DNA of 64,000 bases from Escarpia spicata (lineage: Eukaryota > Annelida > Polychaeta > Sabellida > Siboglinidae): assembly GCA_963995525.1 (NCBI GenBank), contig OZ023218.1, positions 47,148,897 to 47,212,896 of the forward strand. The letters are read 5' to 3'. This document shows, piece after piece, positions 1 through 12,093 of this stretch. The translations under genes and the position numbers were made by a program. Within the stretch, counting starts at the first letter, position 1. The number at the start of each line of letters is the position of its first letter. The notes under the pieces were generated by a model, which was given only the letters and a program-made list of their open reading frames with translations, had not been told where the DNA came from and ran no database searches.

Positions 1-490
1 AATTTAGGACTGATTTGGTGTGACCTTATTTGCAATGTGGCTGTATTAATGAGGTGACCATAAACCGAGGTTCAACTGTATAACATGTGTCGATGTAGAT
101 ACTAATTAATTTTAGGCTATATTATACCATTGTAACTGCTGATCACAAACATTGTGTACACCGTTTCGAAATATGTGTATGTCGAAATGTATGTTTAAAT
201 AATAATGTACTTCCAACCTAACTGAAATCCTGAGATGTTGTCCAGTTAGGCAAACTATTATTGCATGAATATCCACTCTGTACACATTACTCAAGTTGGT
301 GTCCAGCAGTATGCTTAGAATGACTTCTTCCTTATTTATTGTGTTCATACCTGTTCTGGTCCTATTTCTGTATTTGATTGCAGAGGCATGTTTATTGTGC
401 TTAGCTCTTCTGCTGACATCAACAAGTGTCTTGGCTCTCTCTCTCTCTCTCTCTCTCCCTCTCCCTCTCCCTCTCCCTCTCCCTCTCCCT

Positions 491-543
<53 letters not shown>

Positions 544-1529
544 GATAACGTAAAGGATGGTCTGGTAAGATTGCCTTAAGTATGCCTCTCCTGGGGATGT
601 AGAAAGTTGACTGTTATGCACAGTGGACAGGGACACGTGTCACACAAGCACGCACGCACACACCGTGTTATTTAAGAAGCTATGATTGAGTAGTGGCGGG
701 ATTACGAGAGCTACCCATCAAGGTTTCAAATGGCCAGAAGTCAGTGTTTGATATAGGAAATTGTGTCACAGAGAAGAAGACAGAAAGTTGACTGTCATGT
801 TTATACAGTGCTCGCGGCCAGTCACGCAGAGTCACCCAGAATGGGGTGATGATGAACAAGGGGTGAGCGCTGTTTTGTGGACATAACCATCTAAATGCAT
901 CACTAGTGAGTATAATGTGCTTGGTGTGGAACTTGAAAACACGTATTCAACATTTTAATCGGACGCTATTAAACGGATATTGAGCCAGGTCATAAATGAA
1001 TAGTAATATATGTGGACTTGAAATATTCACTTGAAAGTGGATACATCTATAAAATTATTATATTCGTAGCATAGCTGCATCAATTCGTTATTTACACGTA
1101 AAATACAAGTATTGTAAAACTAATAAAAAAGCAACACGTGTTCCTGTTTGTGAACATTTATTAAATGCAATGATACATGTAGTAAGGCAATTGATAGTGT
1201 TCTGAATATACACTCGTCACATTACAAACACACAGTTTTGGTGATGTGGCTATCCCCTCACTAAATTTAAGACTGGAGCAAAGACCCCCCACACTCATGT
1301 TATGCTTCATCAAGATTGCCCACAGACCTCCCTCCATACTCTATAGATGGCCTCTTACATAATGTTCACATATCTACATGTGATTTTCGGAAGAGCATCC
1401 AAATTGAATTTTCTTTCACAAGTTCGTTGTATGGAATGTTTGAATTAGTTATTATTTCAACCGTGCCTGGCAGTTGAAAATAAAAATTGAATTATTCCAA
1501 AATGTAATGCAAATTTGGTTTTCGGTTAT
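1..1529. other. Gene-free leading stretch
   Basis: Apart from a CT microsatellite this stretch is AT-rich and holds no reading frame with recognisable protein character on either strand. The short frames over the CT tract only translate the repeat. Confidence 0.6.
435..539. repeat. (CT)n / (CCCTCT)n microsatellite
   Basis: Pure CT dinucleotides flank a central block of CCCTCT hexamers, so a hexamer variant has expanded inside a CT tract. Confidence 0.95.
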
Positions 1530-1549
1530 AGGAGTGGGCCGGTGGCTTA

Positions 1550-1604
1550 ATATATATAACAAGATTTAACAAGATTGCCATCCAGAAAATTACTCTGGAT
1601 GGCA
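1550..1604 (-). other. LINE 3' end: perfect hairpin plus 10-bp tandem tail
   Basis: Positions 1576-1604 form a perfect 11-bp stem with a 7-nt loop (TGCCATCCAGA ... TCTGGATGGCA). Next to it, at about 1556-1575, the unit TAACAAGATT is repeated twice. In the element's orientation the hairpin precedes the tandem tail. Several LINE clades use a 3' stem-loop and a short terminal repeat for recognition by their reverse transcriptase, so this is probably the 3' recognition element of this family. Confidence 0.6.
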
Positions 1605-1671
1605 GTTGGACAAGGAAGCCTTTTGGCTTATCGAGAGTCCAATACTTTTTATCTACATGTATCCCGCCTTT

Positions 1672-3640
1672 TTAAGGTGTGTGTCGATTTTTATTTTTAA
1701 ACATATTCACGCTACTAGCACCAACACAATCAGGAGATAATCTATTCCATTCATTTACAGTCCTTTGTGAGAATGAGAACTTTCTTATATATAATCTACA
1801 CTGCTCCTTTACTAATGTAGCTTCATGTCCTCTGGTCCTTCTATCTTTCTTAACTGAGAAAAAAATGTTTCTATCAATATTTTCATAACCATTCAATATT
1901 TTAAACACTTCTATGTGATCTCCTCTCAATCTCCTGGTCTCTAGTGTTGTTAAACCACATTCTTTTAGGCGTATTTCGTAACTAAGATCCCTTAGATTTG
2001 GTATCATTTTAGTCGCTCTCCTCTGTACTCTTTCTAGCATATCTATGTCCTTCTTGCGATATGGCCTCCATGCTTGTATACAATATTCTAAATGAGGCCT
2101 CACTATTGTTTTGTACAGCGGTATTATTAATTCTTTTTTCTTATATGCTATATTTCGCCTAATTAATCCAATGATTTGATTTCCCTTTGACGCTGCAATT
2201 CCGCACTGCTCTGAAACCTTCATATCAGCACTAATGGTTAACCCTAAGTCCTTTTCTTTTACAGTAGTACTTAGAACAGTACCCCCCATTTTATATTTTA
2301 CCTCTTCATTCCCATGACCTGTGTGGAGGCATTTACATTTCCCAAAATTGAACAGCATTTGCCACTTTTCAGACCATTTGATCAACCTATCAAGATCATC
2401 TTGTAAATGCTGTCTGTCTCCATCACTTTTAATCCTTCTAAACACTTTTGTATCATCCGCAAATTTCAACACCTTGCTTGTTATATCATCGTCCAAATCG
2501 TTGATATATATTAAGAATAATATAGGTCCTAGTACTGATCCCTGTGGTACCCCACTCAATACCGATTTCCAGTTTGAAGCCTCCCCATCAACTACTACAC
2601 GTTGTCTTCTGTCATTCAGCCATTTTTCTATCCAGTTTATTATACCATTTCCTATGCCATGGGCCTTTAGCTTAAGGTGTAATCTTTGATGTGGTACTTT
2701 GTCGAAAGCTTTTAGAAAATCTAAATAGATGATATCTACTGGTGATCCCTCATCTACCCACCTAGTGATGTCTTCCAAAAAACATAACATATTTGTTAAG
2801 CATGACCTCGCTTTTAAAAACCCATGTTGAGATGGGTTTATCAAGTTATGTTTAACAAGAAAATCCACCATGTGATCTTTAATTAGTCTTTCTAATAATT
2901 TGCAAATCACTGATGTTAAACTCACTGGTCTATAGTTCTCCGACTTGTTTCTCGAACCTTTTTTAAATAACGGTATAATGTTTGCCTCTTTCCATTCTAA
3001 AGGAACCACTCCCTCTTCTAATGACAAATTGAAAACTGTTGCAAGCGGTGCGCTAATTTGTTCTACAATTTCCAATAGTAGTTTGGGCGGAATCCCGTCC
3101 ACTCCAGGTGATTTATTATCCTTCATAGCCCTTATTTTCTTAGCTACCATTTCCGAGGTTACAACTAACTGTCCTAAATAGTCTGAATCTGCCCCCTTGA
3201 ACTTAGCCTCTGGTACTGGCAGTGAACTAATATCTTCCCTGGTAAACACTGAACTAAAATACTCATTCAGGTCTTCTGCCATTAAGAATCCCTCTGATAT
3301 TGTATTTCCAGCACTATCTTCTAGAGGACCGACCTTATCCTGAACTTTCTGTTTGCTTCGAATATACGCATAAAAACTCTTACTGTCATGTTTTATATTA
3401 CTAGCTAATTTTTTTTCATAGCTTCTTTGAATTTCTAATTTCAGCTGTAGCTTGATTAAGTGCTTCTTTATAAATGTTGTAGTCTTCATCATTTCCAGTA
3501 CATCTATATGACTTCCACATCATTTGTTTATACTTAATTTTTCTAATGGCTTCTTTCGATAAGTGTTTCTTTTTAGACCGTTTCCCTTGTTTTTTGAAAG
3601 GTACAAATTTATCGACTATGCACTTAATGCAAGCGAGGAT
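1672..3640 (-). pseudogene. LINE reverse transcriptase, one frameshift
   Basis: A 606-codon frame (1672-3492) carries a nearly complete reverse transcriptase. In order it shows SPGVDGIPPKLL, YRPVSLTSV, the first catalytic Asp region [26 protein letters not shown] and the active-site box FADDTKVF. A C-terminal domain follows with HLEYCIQAW and VQRRATKMIP. The coding sequence continues upstream in another frame, to about 3640 (FVPFKKQGKRSKKK). The frame switch falls near a run of eight T on the plus strand (about 3409-3416), a likely slippage site. The catalytic Asp pair is intact. A lone RT without endonuclease should not be able to move by itself. Confidence 0.85.
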
Positions 3641-3660
3641 ATAATGTTTATACTGTTGGG

Positions 3661-5559
3661 AGCTTAACACTGAAAAAGTAGGTATATATGTTTGTTCATA
3701 TAGTTTCGTAACAAATATATATTGTATTATTTTTCTGTCAAATGATAAAAACATGATATCATCGCTTTTGTGAAACATTAATACTTGTTTATAAAATGTC
3801 AGATACATGTATGTACCATATGACTTTTCCAACAATGTAAACAATATATTTGTGATTGAATGCTGTTAGAGTATTGTGTTGTAAATGCAGACATACTATG
3901 TCATTTGTTTGTTTAAACACTGTTGAATTGTGTTGTTTATGACAATAGTGTTTCAGTGTTGTGTGTGGCAGGTTCGATCCCGGCTGGTGCTCAATATCTA
4001 TACACTACTGGTTGTGCACACACACTTATTCCATTCGATGGCTTCTGCCGTTTACAATAACTCCACCTAAACTAAGTAAATTCCACTTAAACAACTATTG
4101 GAAATAGCACAGCAAATTAGCATGCCACATATAACATGGCAATGGCAGCTAGGTAGGAAGAAACTTCAGAAGGCTAAGCAATGACTCAGTCGTGGAAACA
4201 AGGGTAGAAGACAAATAACCCAAATGGGATGAAAATGTACATAGAATTTTAAATTCACAGAGAAAACCCATCAACAAGGGAGTATTTCAACCTGAAGAGG
4301 GCATGAATACAACACTTCATCCCCCAACATACCACCCATTTGTATATATCATAGCACCCCAACATATAATGTAAATGTTGCCTATGTGCTTGCAGTAAAA
4401 AGATGGCTGGAGGAAAGGAGCCAACTAGCATGGTTACAACTGTACTCTAGTATAAGAGGCTATACTGCTAATACATATATCTTCTGGGGTGTTTGCCAAG
4501 GATGGGTGCAGTACTCGTATGTGTACTGCTGTAATGCAATAGTCAATTTTGTAAAATTTAAATGTGTAGTTGTTTGCAAAACTTTGGATAATACCAACAT
4601 GTTTTTCCCAGGTACTTTTGTTGGTTGTGCAATATGAACCTACATGCTTCATACAGTTTGGACGTTAATCACTAATGTATTTTTTGGGATTTTGATAGAA
4701 ATTAATCATGTATATTGCAAGGCATATTATGTCCTGATCTTATGGTTTCTAGAATATCAGCTATTAAAACAGGTAATTGTCTTTTACTTTATCCCATGAT
4801 CAGAGGTAATGAGCGACTAGTCTTTTTTGTTTTCACTTCTCTAGATTTAAGTATGAATCGGCTTGCTCTTTGCTTAATTAACAAAATGCCAGTTCTTGAT
4901 GTGTTTACCATAGAGGTGTGTTATATTCAACAATACGTGGCCAGTAAAATCTGTACTGTTATTGCCACCTTGAGAATTTACATACAAGTTTCAAGAGACA
5001 GTGTTACTGAATGTCAAATGTTTCAAACAAGTTCAAGTTAGGGAATAACAAAATACTGTTCGTCTTGAGGAAACATTGTGTTTCATTATATAAAATAAAT
5101 AATACACAAGTTACTATTGATAGTATACATACTTGAATCATGTGCACTTTGCTTACACTCCAATATCTCTCTTCCTGCTGCATGCCTTTATGACATTTTG
5201 TTTGTCACTTCTCACGATTTCCGATACTTAATAATTTCATCAGTCATATAATAGATCTTTCTATCATATACATTTTTCAGCCAGATGACAACAAAACTGT
5301 GCTTTTGTTTCAAATATCAACCAGCCAAATAAACTTTCTTGTTTTGTTTAATAAGTTTCAAATCAAGTATCAACCAGCCAGAATATATAATTTTAATTGG
5401 TTACATTTATGTTAATAAAACTGATAAAGCTGACAAAATAATACATTTTGTTTAAGTAAAAACTGTCTGCAACACTGGTCCCAAAACATAAAGAAACAAG
5501 AACAATTTAAATATATATATATTTATATATATACATATATATATATATATACAATGTAA
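3661..5559. other. Gene-free stretch with a possible tRNA-derived scrap
   Basis: No convincing gene is present. At about 3969-3992 the sequence GGTTCGATCCC matches a tRNA B box, but I see no matching A box or cloverleaf upstream, so it is at most a scrap of a tRNA-derived SINE. A TA-rich microsatellite lies at about 5510-5552. Confidence 0.45.
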
Positions 5560-5885
5560 GAGTTTGAGTTTGTTGGTTCTGCATAGTCCGAAGTTACACT
5601 GTAGCAACTGGAAGGCCGCAGCAATGAGGGGTGTCATGGCGCCACGACATACCCCGACAGCATCAGCGGTGAGGTCAAAGGGTCCCTTGCCCTGGATGTT
5701 CAGATTGCTGACACAACCCTCCTGCATCTTCTCGTGCTGGCAAAATGTCATGCCGTCAAGGTTAGGCACGCCGCCTGAAGCGTAACAACCAATGTCAAGC
5801 CTCTGGCAACACTGGCCGAACACGATACAATTAACCTATCCATCACATTGCCTAGCAAAACCTCCATGATGTCATCAGAAAACAT
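5560..5885 (-). CDS. Unidentified cysteine-rich coding-like exon
   Basis: Against AT-rich surroundings, this minus-strand block is GC-richer and reads as protein. From 5823 downward one frame gives about 90 residues with eight cysteines, including CCQRLDIGCYASGGVPNLDG and GFLC-like spacing near GLCRTNK. A neighbouring frame from about 5885 to 5820 also looks coding (MFSDDIMEVLLGNVMDRL), so either a frameshift or an unseen splice junction lies near 5825. The downstream end runs into a TA repeat without a clear stop or donor. I do not recognise the family. It could be an exon of a secreted or extracellular protein, or an old gene relic. It lies downstream of the calpain remnant on the same strand but resembles no calpain domain. 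Confidence 0.35.
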
Positions 5886-7084
5886 GTAGTGGGTTCGGAC
5901 ATTTCGTCGAATATTTTTTTGAAATTCTGGTCACAAAAGTGTTTCTTTCTGACAAAAACATAAGGCAAAGTTTGTAAAGTGACAACTGTATGTGGGAATG
6001 TTTTATTTATGAGATATCAGCAATAGTAATGTAATTCATGTATATATAACCATTAACAACATTGTTAGCAAAGTGAAGCTTGACGGAGGTTACACGCAAA
6101 ATATAATTGTGATGTAAGCAAAACCGCGACGTAGTGGATACATCAATTATTACACAAACTAACAAAAATACTGGTCCATCAGAAGGGATAACCTGGTCAT
6201 TTGTTTGGTGATCATTTTCCCAGTTAGGTAAGACAACCAAGTGCTTAGTTTGGTATTTTGTTTGCATCATGGCTCTTCCTACACAGACGCAAGAGACAGT
6301 TTTAAGAAGTAGTTATATGAGCCATTTGATGAAGATTGCATAACTTGGGACAGTTGTATGCAATGCCATGCATGCTTTTTTATGATTGTTCCATGCTACA
6401 TTTTAAAGTACAAGATATTTGTGAGGCTTACGAATATACATGTTGCCTCATGTGTTCAGCATGTGTACTACTTCTCCAGATTCTCCCTCTACAAAGCTGA
6501 ATCCGTCGATCTCAACACTTCCTTTCCTTCCAGTCCTGAAGTCAATAACATCTTCCATATTCATCTACTCATTCCATAGCTAATTTCACAAATACCTGGG
6601 TTTTATTTTTAAACTGACCAAAATACTTTAAAATTAACATCAATTAAAGTATGATCTATAATTAGCTATTAATATGATGTAAATCAGTGTTTAAATGTTG
6701 GGAATCTTGCATCACCATTTTCTAACTGGAATCTTCAGTTGCCACCATTTTGCCAAAACAGAATAAGTGATGAGAAGTAATAATTTGTAAACAGTGTTAA
6801 GGACTGTTAAACTATATCCTCACCATGTTTTATCAAGGTGACAAGGTGAGAACATGCTTACCTCATATTTTTTTAACCTAGTTTACTAATATATATGGTG
6901 TTCCTATTAAAAAATGCACTCTTCCGTGTAAAAAGTGAAGTTAAAAAGTGTTACCCTGTTTCACTGAAAGCTCAAAAGAAACTCAGTATTCAGTGGTAAC
7001 TAAGTGGCCAGAAACTCAGCACTTAAATGGACACCAAATACATTATGAAACCAAAACTATCGAGGAATACTGTGGACATGTCAT

Positions 7085-8460
7085 CACATTATAATCACAA
7101 TCACAATACTTTATTGTCCCTTGGGAGCGAAATTCATTTGGAGTGTAGCAGCATATTAAAACAAATAAAACAAATGTACATGCAATATAACAACGTAAAA
7201 AAGGTAATAAAAGTTATATTGGTTAAATAAATAAGTTTAAATGAGTTAAATATGTTAAATAAATTAAACAAGTTAAAAAAGTTAAATCATCTCACAGATC
7301 ACAAAGCATCTCAATCTCACTCAGTGTCAGACTAGCAGGGAAGACTGGCAGAGATGGAGGGGAACGAAGGTCAGTTACTCATTCATTAGTCTAATTGACA
7401 AGGGAACAAATGAAATTCAAGTGCGATTCAATTTGCAGTGAGGGAGTTGAAAGCAGCGGCCAGAAGGAAGTAGTTTATAGCATGGAAACAGGGGATGTTC
7501 GGTGTCTGAGGAGACATTCCTTCCCTTTCTCTCCGCCCGTTGCCTGTACAGATCCTCTAGACTGGTCTGCTTTTCTCCCACCACCTTGCCACTAACCCTG
7601 ATTGCTCGTGTCAGAGTGTTGCGATGCCGTACCACACAAGGAACCCAAATGTAATAGAGCTTTCAATGTAGCATCTGTAGAAGGTTTGATGAACATGTGT
7701 GCTGCCACTGAGTGACCTGAGCTTGCGTAAGAAATACAGCTTTTGATGGCACTTTCTGTTAATTACCGCTGTATTTTCACCAAAAGTGAGCTTTGCATCA
7801 ATGATAGTGCCGAGATACTTGTATTCATCTACTCTCCTTATACACTGTCCGTTAATGACTAGTCTCTTGGGAGGTGTAGGATTTTTCATAAAATCTATTA
7901 TGAGTTCTTCAGTTTTACAAACGTTCAAGTCTAGGAAAAGATTGTCACACACTGTGAAATCAGCTACAGCGCATGCACACATTTGATCAGAGCCGAATAG
8001 GTCGACAATAGCTGTGTCATCGCTGTATTTCATTAAATTGACGCTCTCCGGGCTGCTACGACAGTCGTCTGTGTAGTGTGTGAACAGAACAGGGGAGATT
8101 ACCGAGCCCTGGAAGACACCGGTGAAAATGAAGAGTGAGCTCATGACACAGCACCATTATACCACACTACTTGCGTACGCTCAGTAAGAAACTGGTTTAC
8201 CCACAAGATGATGTGTGGGTTCACATGCATATTGACAAGTTTACTCATCATGATGGGTGGCTGGATGGTGTTGAAAGCTGACAAAAAGTCAATAAAGACT
8301 ATCCTGGCAAATGACTTGGGCTTTTCCAGGTGAGTATACACACTATGACATAGAGTGAGGTCTGCCTCATCCACACCTTGATTGCATTTATATGCAAATT
8401 GGCGGGGATCCAGTTGATCCCCAACATGCTGCAGGAGAGGACGAAGTACGAAGTTATAAT
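7085..8460 (-). mobile_element. Rex1/Babar-like non-LTR retrotransposon, 5' truncated
   Basis: Minus-strand fragments in adjacent frames give, in order, a piece with FIDFLSAFNTIQPP (first catalytic Asp; 8374-8141), a piece with GVFQGSVISPVLFTHYTDD, KYSDDTAIVDL, KTEELIIDF and YKYLGTIID (8144-7611), and a C-terminal piece with SLEDLYRQRAERKGRN and LLPSGRCFQLP (7635-7417). The AFNTIQP, SDDTA and LPSGRR-like signatures are typical of Rex1/Babar LINEs. The 3' end is well preserved: in element orientation it reads CTCCCAAGGGACAATAAAGT and ends in short TTGTGA-type repeats near 7085. The 5' end is lost inside the RT. Confidence 0.8.
7417..8374 (-). pseudogene. Rex1-like reverse transcriptase remnant
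   Basis: The RT is split over three overlapping frames with at least two frameshifts (near 8141 and 7620). The catalytic box reads SDD, the usual Rex1 form, so the active site is not obviously mutated, but the frame breaks make this copy inactive. There is no endonuclease domain. Confidence 0.75.
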
Positions 8461-9222
8461 AGTAAATCCAAGATCAACGGTTTTTGCCATGATGAAAATT
8501 GAACTGACATGAATGACATAGAACTGTGCCAAATGGTGAAAATTTGGTGTTGACTACTGTTGTACTAATATTTTATAATATATACTATTCAATAGTTATC
8601 ACAGCAATTATACAAATAACTGAATAATAACATGAATACCGGACATGTCACGGTTGCAGTAAATAATTTATGTCATAAATACATAATATAAAAGGTGCCA
8701 AAACAATCATAAAGCACGAGCACACATCAAAAGTAGTGCAGCATAAACGTGCGACATATCTAGTACCTATATCCTAAACTAGAAAGAAACACCCACATTG
8801 GGATAACATTGACTGTCAGTTGTTGTAATAGAAGGGACTATCATCCCTCACCGTGTTGTCGGTTTTATGAAAACAATTTATTCCAAAGAAAGGCACTATC
8901 GTAACGTCATGATACGATATAGGTGTCATGTGTATCAATGGCCGATGATAGCACGTTGGACAATCCCATCAGAAAACTCAAAATATCTTGAAATGTTTGC
9001 ATACAAACACCCTATAAATTTTACATCACTGTGAAGCTAGCATTTGTGCGATTCCAGCAATAGTCGTCGCTACTGTTAACATTCATTTCAATAGTTATGG
9101 AATAAGCCGCTGTGATGCTATCCCCGTTCTAGCAGGTGGTTGTATTCAAGGGTGATAATATGGCAACCCGCTGTAGCGGGGTCTCATACTGAAATGGTGA
9201 AGAACACAAAGATAGAGTGTGG
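8461..9222. other. Gene-free stretch between a LINE and the calpain remnant
   Basis: No reading frame with protein character was seen. I searched by eye for a calpain exon with the catalytic Asn motif (RNPWG-like) on the minus strand and did not find one. Confidence 0.5.
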
Positions 9223-9320
9223 TGTGTGTATGTATGTATGTATGTATGTATGTATGTATGTATGTATGTATGTATGTATGTATGTATGTATGTATGTATG
9301 TATGTATGTATGTATGTATA
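9223..9320. repeat. (TATG)n tetranucleotide microsatellite
   Basis: About 24 uninterrupted units. The tract ends about 12 bp from the splice donor of the most downstream calpain exon, so it lies at the start of that intron on the minus strand. Confidence 0.97.
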
Positions 9321-9334
9321 CAGGTACTACTAAC

Positions 9335-11105
9335 CACTCTGACAGCCGTGATGGTGTAGGCATGGCCTCGTAGCAGACCGTTGTCCAGCTCCTCCTCCAT
9401 CTGACCACCGGCTGCCTGCAAACAGTGTCACCAAGTGTCACCAAGCCATTTCACAACTAGTGGTGTGACATTTAGTGGCTGCTGCATGTGATGTCAATCA
9501 CCTTCCATATATACATCTCAACCCAACTTACGTGCATTACCTCCATCACGCTTCACCTTAGCAAATATGTTTACATGCCACGCCCATGCACACACATACA
9601 AAGCAGCATATGTATGCTAAGTAAAAAATTTTCATATATTGTTCTTACTTTTAAATGTTGCCCTTTGTTTTTGTTGCAAATAACAATTATTTCAATGGAA
9701 AACATGGTATAATACCTGACAACAATTTAACTAGTTTGTCGAAAGTGGATTCTGGGCAGATTGTGACATACTGGATCTGTCAATACAATGAACTGTCAAT
9801 GAATCACAACAGTCAATTTTATGTTGACATACTATTGATTGTAAATTAATCTATCAATAATTATCATCAATAATACACTGAACTATCAATATTCACAGCA
9901 GTTTGAAAAATAAAACAGCAGGACTACTTTTGTTACTGTAATGCTGTTTGTAAAATACAAATGTATATGGTAATTTAATAATCAACTATGTTGCCACCAT
10001 TCAGTTATGGCTTAGGCCTACTTTTGAGGGTAATCACTAATCAATGATACCACCACAATAATTATGAAAAAATCACAATAGTATTCCAATACTACTACTG
10101 CTATCACAATATTATCACACTAGTACGGTCCCTCTTACTAACAACGCATTGGTGAATTTGTAATTTGTTCTCCAAAACCAGTTCTCTAGCGGCACTAGCC
10201 TAACAGTTACATGTGAAAGAGTATTGTAGAGATGACTTACATGAATAGAGCAACCCAGCAGAGAGCTCCTCTCTCAAGCATTGAGCATGATGGGAAACAT
10301 GTTACTGGGTAACTCATCACGGAAGTTGAACTTCTCGACCACGCCATCTGTGAAGTCTGTCATGGCTTCACTGCTGAGACCTCCAGACAGGGTCTCATAG
10401 TACGCGTTTGTCCTGCAAGGTTTAGCACAGTAAGCAATCAATCCGTCAGTCAACCAAACCAATCAAACAATCAATCTCTTAGCCAGTCTGCCAGCCAGTC
10501 AACCAAGCAATCAATCAATCTGTTAACCATGCAGCCACCAACCAACCAACCAACCAGTCCATCAACCAATCAGTCATCCAGCCAAACAATTAATCCTGTA
10601 CTCATTAAATAAATAGATAAAACCAAATAAATTAATTGATTAACTAATCAATAAATAAATTAACCAATAAATAAATATATAACTAAACCATCTGATACTT
10701 CATTCAAGATTGTCCATGTATACATGATACACTGGTCCATACACAAACAAAAACTACACAAATATACCATAATAACAGTTCTCTAGTGGTTGGATTATAA
10801 TGAAACCTTGATGTTGAAGACAGACCTCCCATCTCAACGATTGACCCACATGGAAATGACTAATCTATGCTCTGGCCACAGCTGACCAATGATGATGATA
10901 ACAGATGGTGAAACAAAATTTACTGAAATGTAACACACATGTAATCAGCATTTCAACCCAATTAGAAGTGAGCACTTGAACTGACTTGGTGTAAGCTTTC
11001 TCTTGCAGCGGAGTCCAAAACTTGTTTGTTTGTCGCGAGTGCTTGTAGATGAGCTGACGGCAATATGTCGTCCACACACATGTCCACCCTCTGGCCGAAA
11101 CACTC
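9335..11105 (-). pseudogene. Calpain-like cysteine protease remnant, three exons
   Basis: Three minus-strand exons match the calpain catalytic domain (a Ca2+-dependent cysteine protease). Exon A, 11105-10986, starts after CTCTTGTAG and carries CFGQRVDMCVDDILP and, in another frame, NKFWTPLQEKAYTK. Exon B, 10412-10241, starts after CTTGCAG and carries TNAYYETLSGG, FTDGVVEKFN and, after a stop, ERSSLLGCSI. Exon C, 9415-9335, carries LDNGLLRGHAYTITAVRV, which includes the conserved catalytic His. The splice phases agree (2, then 0). Two lesions break it: a frameshift in exon A near 11055 and an in-frame TGA at 10274-10276. Exons for the catalytic Cys (GDCWFLA-like) and Asn were not found in the window. 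It could be a dead paralogue, or a real gene damaged by assembly error; the clean ARHGAP1 exons make the second less likely. Confidence 0.75.
10440..10690. repeat. Degenerate CAAT/AACC tetramer repeats
   Basis: Imperfect runs of CAATCAAT, AACCAACC and AAATAAAT units follow each other. They lie in the intron between calpain-like exons A and B. Confidence 0.7.
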
Positions 11106-11225
11106 CTACAAGAGAATAGTGATGATCACAGCAAAATTAGGGGTAGTTGCAAAGTTTGTAAATTCAAACAAATTGTACAGCACTACTATATTGTCATAAT
11201 TCTTGGTCGTCATGTGACTTTGTTG

Positions 11226-11408
11226 GTCGTCATCACGTGACAGCAGTTCCAAGAAGATCGTGGGAAGGTTGTACCCAGTGTCCCTGTTGATGGCTGGTCG
11301 CCTCTCTCTGATCTCTATTGCTTCACTGATTTTCCTTCACCAGAAGTTGTTTTCTCTGGTGAGCACTGTTGCGTCTTTGGCCATGAGAGGTGAGTCTGGG
11401 ACGTGTGT
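11226..11408 (-). pseudogene. C-terminal scrap of a retroelement protein (Penelope-like?)
   Basis: On the minus strand one frame reads MAKDATVLTRENNFW, then a TGA (11337-11339), then RKISEAIEIRERRP, INRDTGYNLP and IFLELLSRDD. The pattern 'W..RkikEAi.IR...p.iNRD.GY.LP..y..LL' is the usual end of a large family of animal retroelement proteins that carry GIY-YIG nuclease domains. Only this tail is present and it is broken by a stop. The family attribution is from recognition, not a search. Confidence 0.45.
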
Positions 11409-12093
11409 GTTCAGTCATCGATCGCCTAAACTACAGTGCTAAGAAAATTGGAAAGTGCGCAGTGTCCCATTACGAAGGATGGAAGCCACCAAGTCAAAGA
11501 GGATGAAAGACTATTTTAAGGCAAAACGACAGAGATGCCAAGACGACATCTACAGAAAGAGTCAACTTGATCCCAAACCAGCAAGTCATACAGTAACAAC
11601 AGTAGCAGTGACAGCAAAGGCAGTTACACCAGTGAGAAGAAAGTGCCGATAGCCACCGGAAAATCGTACCGATCACCCATATTCGTTAAGGTCACGAAAA
11701 TCGGCTGATCACTCTTATGCAAGCAGAAAGTAGACAGACACACACGAGCACAATGTGCATATATAACAATATGACATTCTGTATTTCTGCAGCATCTACC
11801 TGGGCTGCAAACTGACCATCATCCATGCAAACACAATGCAAAGACCTAGACCATCCGACACATACGACACCATCTGCCTGCCGACATTCATGTGAACACA
11901 ATCAGACTACGAGCACCACGAACATATTGAGTACCATGATCAATCGACATGATGCAATGCTACATCAGTGACAGCAGGGGCTGACTGATGTTGACATATA
12001 TACCAGTGACCAGTCGTAACGATCACACTTCGGAAAAGTTCATCGTACACGAACTCCTAAAAAATGTAAGTGCTCACCATTTTTTAAAGGATT
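11409..12093. other. Stretch with no recognised gene
   Basis: A 65-codon plus frame (11455-11652) is lysine/arginine-rich (SKRMKDYFKAKRQRC) and might be a scrap of a mobile-element protein. I cannot assign it. Nothing else supportable was seen. Confidence 0.4.

Larger units (their letters stand above)
1530..3660 (-). mobile_element. CR1/L2-superfamily non-LTR retrotransposon, 5' truncated
   Basis: The element runs on the minus strand: its 5' end is near 3660, inside the region just upstream of the reverse transcriptase, and its 3' end is near 1530. No endonuclease domain remains, which is the usual 5' truncation of target-primed LINE copies. The 3' end holds a short 3' UTR, a perfect hairpin and a two-unit tandem tail (separate entry). 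The clade assignment rests on the RT motifs and the overall form of the C-terminal domain. I did not find a clear target-site duplication. Confidence 0.8.

Noticed and set aside
296..579. Leu/Ser/Pro-rich plus-strand frames
   Set aside because: Produced by the CT/CCCTCT microsatellite.
3950..3995. Possible tRNA gene
   Set aside because: A B-box-like GGTTCGATCCC is present but no A box, acceptor stem or anticodon arm could be folded around it.
9140..9444. MYVCMYVC / IHTYIHTY frames
   Set aside because: Mostly translation of the TATG microsatellite; only the calpain exon at 9335-9415 is real coding sequence.
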